Source: Candidatus Methylomirabilota bacterium
GTDB taxonomy: Bacteria; Methylomirabilota; Methylomirabilia; Methylomirabilales; JACQHM01
Assembly (NCBI GenBank): GCA_016199025.1
Contig: JACQHM010000041.1
Span: 1 to 7,456, forward strand
Direction: 5' to 3'
DNA length: 7,456 bases
Shown: piece after piece, positions 6,344 through 7,456 of the stretch
How positions within the stretch are numbered: the stretch's first letter is position 1
How the letters are laid out: every line of letters starts with the position of its first letter
Translations under genes and position numbers: made by a program
The notes under the pieces: generated by a model
The model's database searches: none
What the model was told of the DNA's origin: nothing
Seen by the model: the letters and a program-made list of their open reading frames with translations, nothing else

Positions 6344-7198
6344 ATGACGAGGAACGACAGGACCCACGACCCTACCCACCTGAAGAGGTCCAGGCTCCCG
6401 CCGTCCCTCTGGGCGATCGGGCTGTTCGTGTTGTTGTTGTGGAGCTATCGGGGGGTAGAGGGGGACCTCGCCGGGCTGTTCACAGGGGAGGCCGGGGGCG
6501 AGATCATCGTGTACTTCGGGAGGCTGTTTCCGCCGGATCTTTCGGCGCCTCTCCTCGCTGAGGCAGTCTCTGGGGCGTGGGAGACCTTGGCCATCTCCCT
6601 GCTGGGGACCGCTTTCGCCGTCCTCCTCGCTTTCCCCCTGGCCCTCCTCGCCAGTCACACCTTGACCTATGCCGGCCCCTTGTTCGAGATGGCAGGAAAG
6701 GGCCGGAAGGCTCTTGGGTTTGGGATGTATGCGTCGGCACGGGCCCTCTTGAACCTCTTGAGAACCATCCCGGAGCTTGTCTGGGCCCTTCTCTTCGTCT
6801 TCGTGGCGGGGCTCGGGCCCTTCCCCGGCGTCCTGGCCTTGGCCGTTCATACAGGAGGCGTCCTGGGGAAGCTCTTCGGCGAGGTCTTTGAGAATGTCGA
6901 GCGAAGACCCCTCGAGGCGCTCCAGGGAACGGGAGCATCCCGTCTCCAGATCCTCCTCTATGGGATCTTGCCCCAGGCCCTTCCGCAACTCATCTCTTAC
7001 ACCCTCTACCGCTGGGAGGTGAACATCCGGGCCGCCGCGATCCTCGGCTTCGTCGGGGCGGGCGGCTTAGGCCAGCGGATCCATATCGCCATCAACCTCT
7101 TCTTGGACCATCAGCTCCTCACGTTGCTCCTCATTCTCTATCTCCTCGTCGTGCTGGTTGACGCCCTGAGCGCGTACCTCCGCCGAAAAGCCCTCTAA
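6344..7198 (+). CDS. ABC importer permease 2, PhnE-like
   Basis: This 284-residue inner-membrane subunit is paralogous to permease 1. The shared order is LFPPDLS (61-67), an early span ALAISLLGT-like region (about 80-104), TIPELVWALLFVFVAGLGPFPGVLA (141-165), the EAA loop EALQGTGASRLQ...LYGILPQ (190-210), TLYRWEVNIRAAAILGFVGAGG and a final span (about 258-275). The first membrane segment is ~21-33. I chose ATG 6344, two bases after the permease 1 stop. The frame stays open 63 codons further upstream to 6155, but that extension lies wholly inside permease 1, has Arg/Gly-rich out-of-frame composition and is not credible. Two permeases imply a heterodimer, an arrangement also known for PhnE-type systems. 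This is the last gene of the cluster. Confidence 0.93.
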   Translation: MTRNDRTHDPTHLKRSRLPPSLWAIGLFVLLLWSYRGVEGDLAGLFTGEAGGEIIVYFGRLFPPDLSAPLLAEAVSGAWETLAISLLGTAFAVLLAFPLALLASHTLTYAGPLFEMAGKGRKALGFGMYASARALLNLLRTIPELVWALLFVFVAGLGPFPGVLALAVHTGGVLGKLFGEVFENVERRPLEALQGTGASRLQILLYGILPQALPQLISYTLYRWEVNIRAAAILGFVGAGGLGQRIHIAINLFLDHQLLTLLLILYLLVVLVDALSAYLRRKAL

Positions 7199-7201
7199 CC
7201 T

Positions 7202-7405
7202 CTATGGACAGGCCCCGCTAAATCCAGCTATGCCGAGAAACCCTGCAATCGTCACCTCTCGACTCGGCGGGGTGAAGGTGCACCCCGCCTTGCTGGGCGT
7301 CACGGTCTAGGTCCCTTTGGCCAATCTCCGGAACCAATAGAGACCTTTGGCATTCGTTGTCGTCGTGTCGGTGCAGCCGGCTGGGGCTCTGGATAGAGCC
7401 CCACA
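7202..7405 (-). pseudogene. Decayed fragment of a surface-protein repeat domain
   Basis: Reading the minus strand from 7405 gives TDTTTTNAKGLYWFRRLAKGT, then a TAG (7309-7307), then TVTPSKAGCTFTPPSR, EVTIAG and a TAG at 7204-7202. This follows the widespread extracellular repeat pattern TTTTDANGNYSFTGLANGTYTVTPSKAGYTFTPASRTVTI (carboxypeptidase-regulatory-like / Cna-B-type beta sandwich). The first TAG sits exactly where the pattern has Tyr (TAC or TAT), so it looks like a nonsense mutation. The end after EVTIAG is also eroded. No start or complete domain is present, and the rest of the gene, if any, would lie to the right of the window. It runs opposite to the importer genes and is unrelated to them. 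The hairpins in this stretch (7266-7289 and 7382-7403) lack T-runs and are not confident terminators for the operon. Confidence 0.5.
7382..7403. other. Perfect 9-bp inverted repeat downstream of the operon
   Basis: TGGGGCTCT (7382-7390) and AGAGCCCCA (7395-7403) are perfect inverted repeats around GGAT. The element lies about 180 bases after the last permease stop. No T-run follows on either strand, so a Rho-independent terminator is unlikely; an RNA stabiliser or protein-binding palindrome is possible. It lies at the edge of the decayed repeat-domain fragment. Confidence 0.3.
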
Positions 7406-7456
7406 GCATGCGTTCCGTTTACGCGTGATCACCCATCAAGTGGAATACCATATGAA

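Noticed and set aside
7266..7289. GC-rich hairpin as the operon terminator
   Set aside because: The stem is perfect (9 bp), but no T-run follows, and the same bases encode the KAGCTFTPP part of the decayed repeat domain, which explains the symmetry at least as well.

Overview
The window carries a compact, all plus-strand gene cluster that looks like a selenium uptake and activation locus. The host is probably a Gram-negative-type bacterium with a GC-rich genome: coding GC is visibly high, and the solute-binding protein has a cleavable SPase I-type signal and no lipobox. The host must be able to make selenocysteine, because its selD is read through an in-frame UGA. I cannot name the organism; an anaerobic or microaerophilic soil, sediment or groundwater lineage would fit, but this is inference.

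Layout. Positions 1-563 are AT-richer and hold no intact recognised gene. They contain a short minus-strand reading frame interrupted by an amber codon, a terminator-like hairpin with a T-run, and a weak promoter candidate. Then follow a TusA-like/OsmC fusion protein (564-1313) and a short MetE-type (core) methyltransferase with all four zinc ligands (1324-2499). Next comes an 80-base gap, and then a 36-residue reading frame with a perfect Shine-Dalgarno sequence and a Cys-rich C-terminal tail (2580-2690). A very stable 14-bp hairpin separates this from selD (2785-3843). The true selD begins 180 bases before the first start codon that a standard gene finder would accept, because codon 18 is TGA (2836-2838). 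A dense hairpin region around and after that TGA (2836-2881) is the likely bacterial SECIS. Behind selD, with almost no spacing or with overlaps, lie four genes for an ABC importer of the phosphonate (Phn) type: binding protein, ATPase and two paralogous permeases (3846-7198). The last ~250 bases hold a decayed minus-strand fragment of a surface-protein repeat domain.

How they may work together. The importer would bring in a selenium compound (the PhnD-like subfamily found beside selD is named putative selenate transporter). SelD would turn selenide into selenophosphate, using a selenocysteine in its own active site. The TusA/OsmC fusion and the tiny Cys-rich protein are candidate thiol carriers for reduced selenium, and the MetE-type enzyme may handle a methylated sulfur or selenium substrate. 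SelD and the importer class are firm calls. The selenium assignment of the importer rests on family knowledge plus linkage. The roles of the TusA/OsmC fusion, the MetE-type enzyme and the Cys-rich peptide are hypotheses drawn from linkage. Remnants of unrelated genes on both sides suggest the cluster is a discrete cassette.
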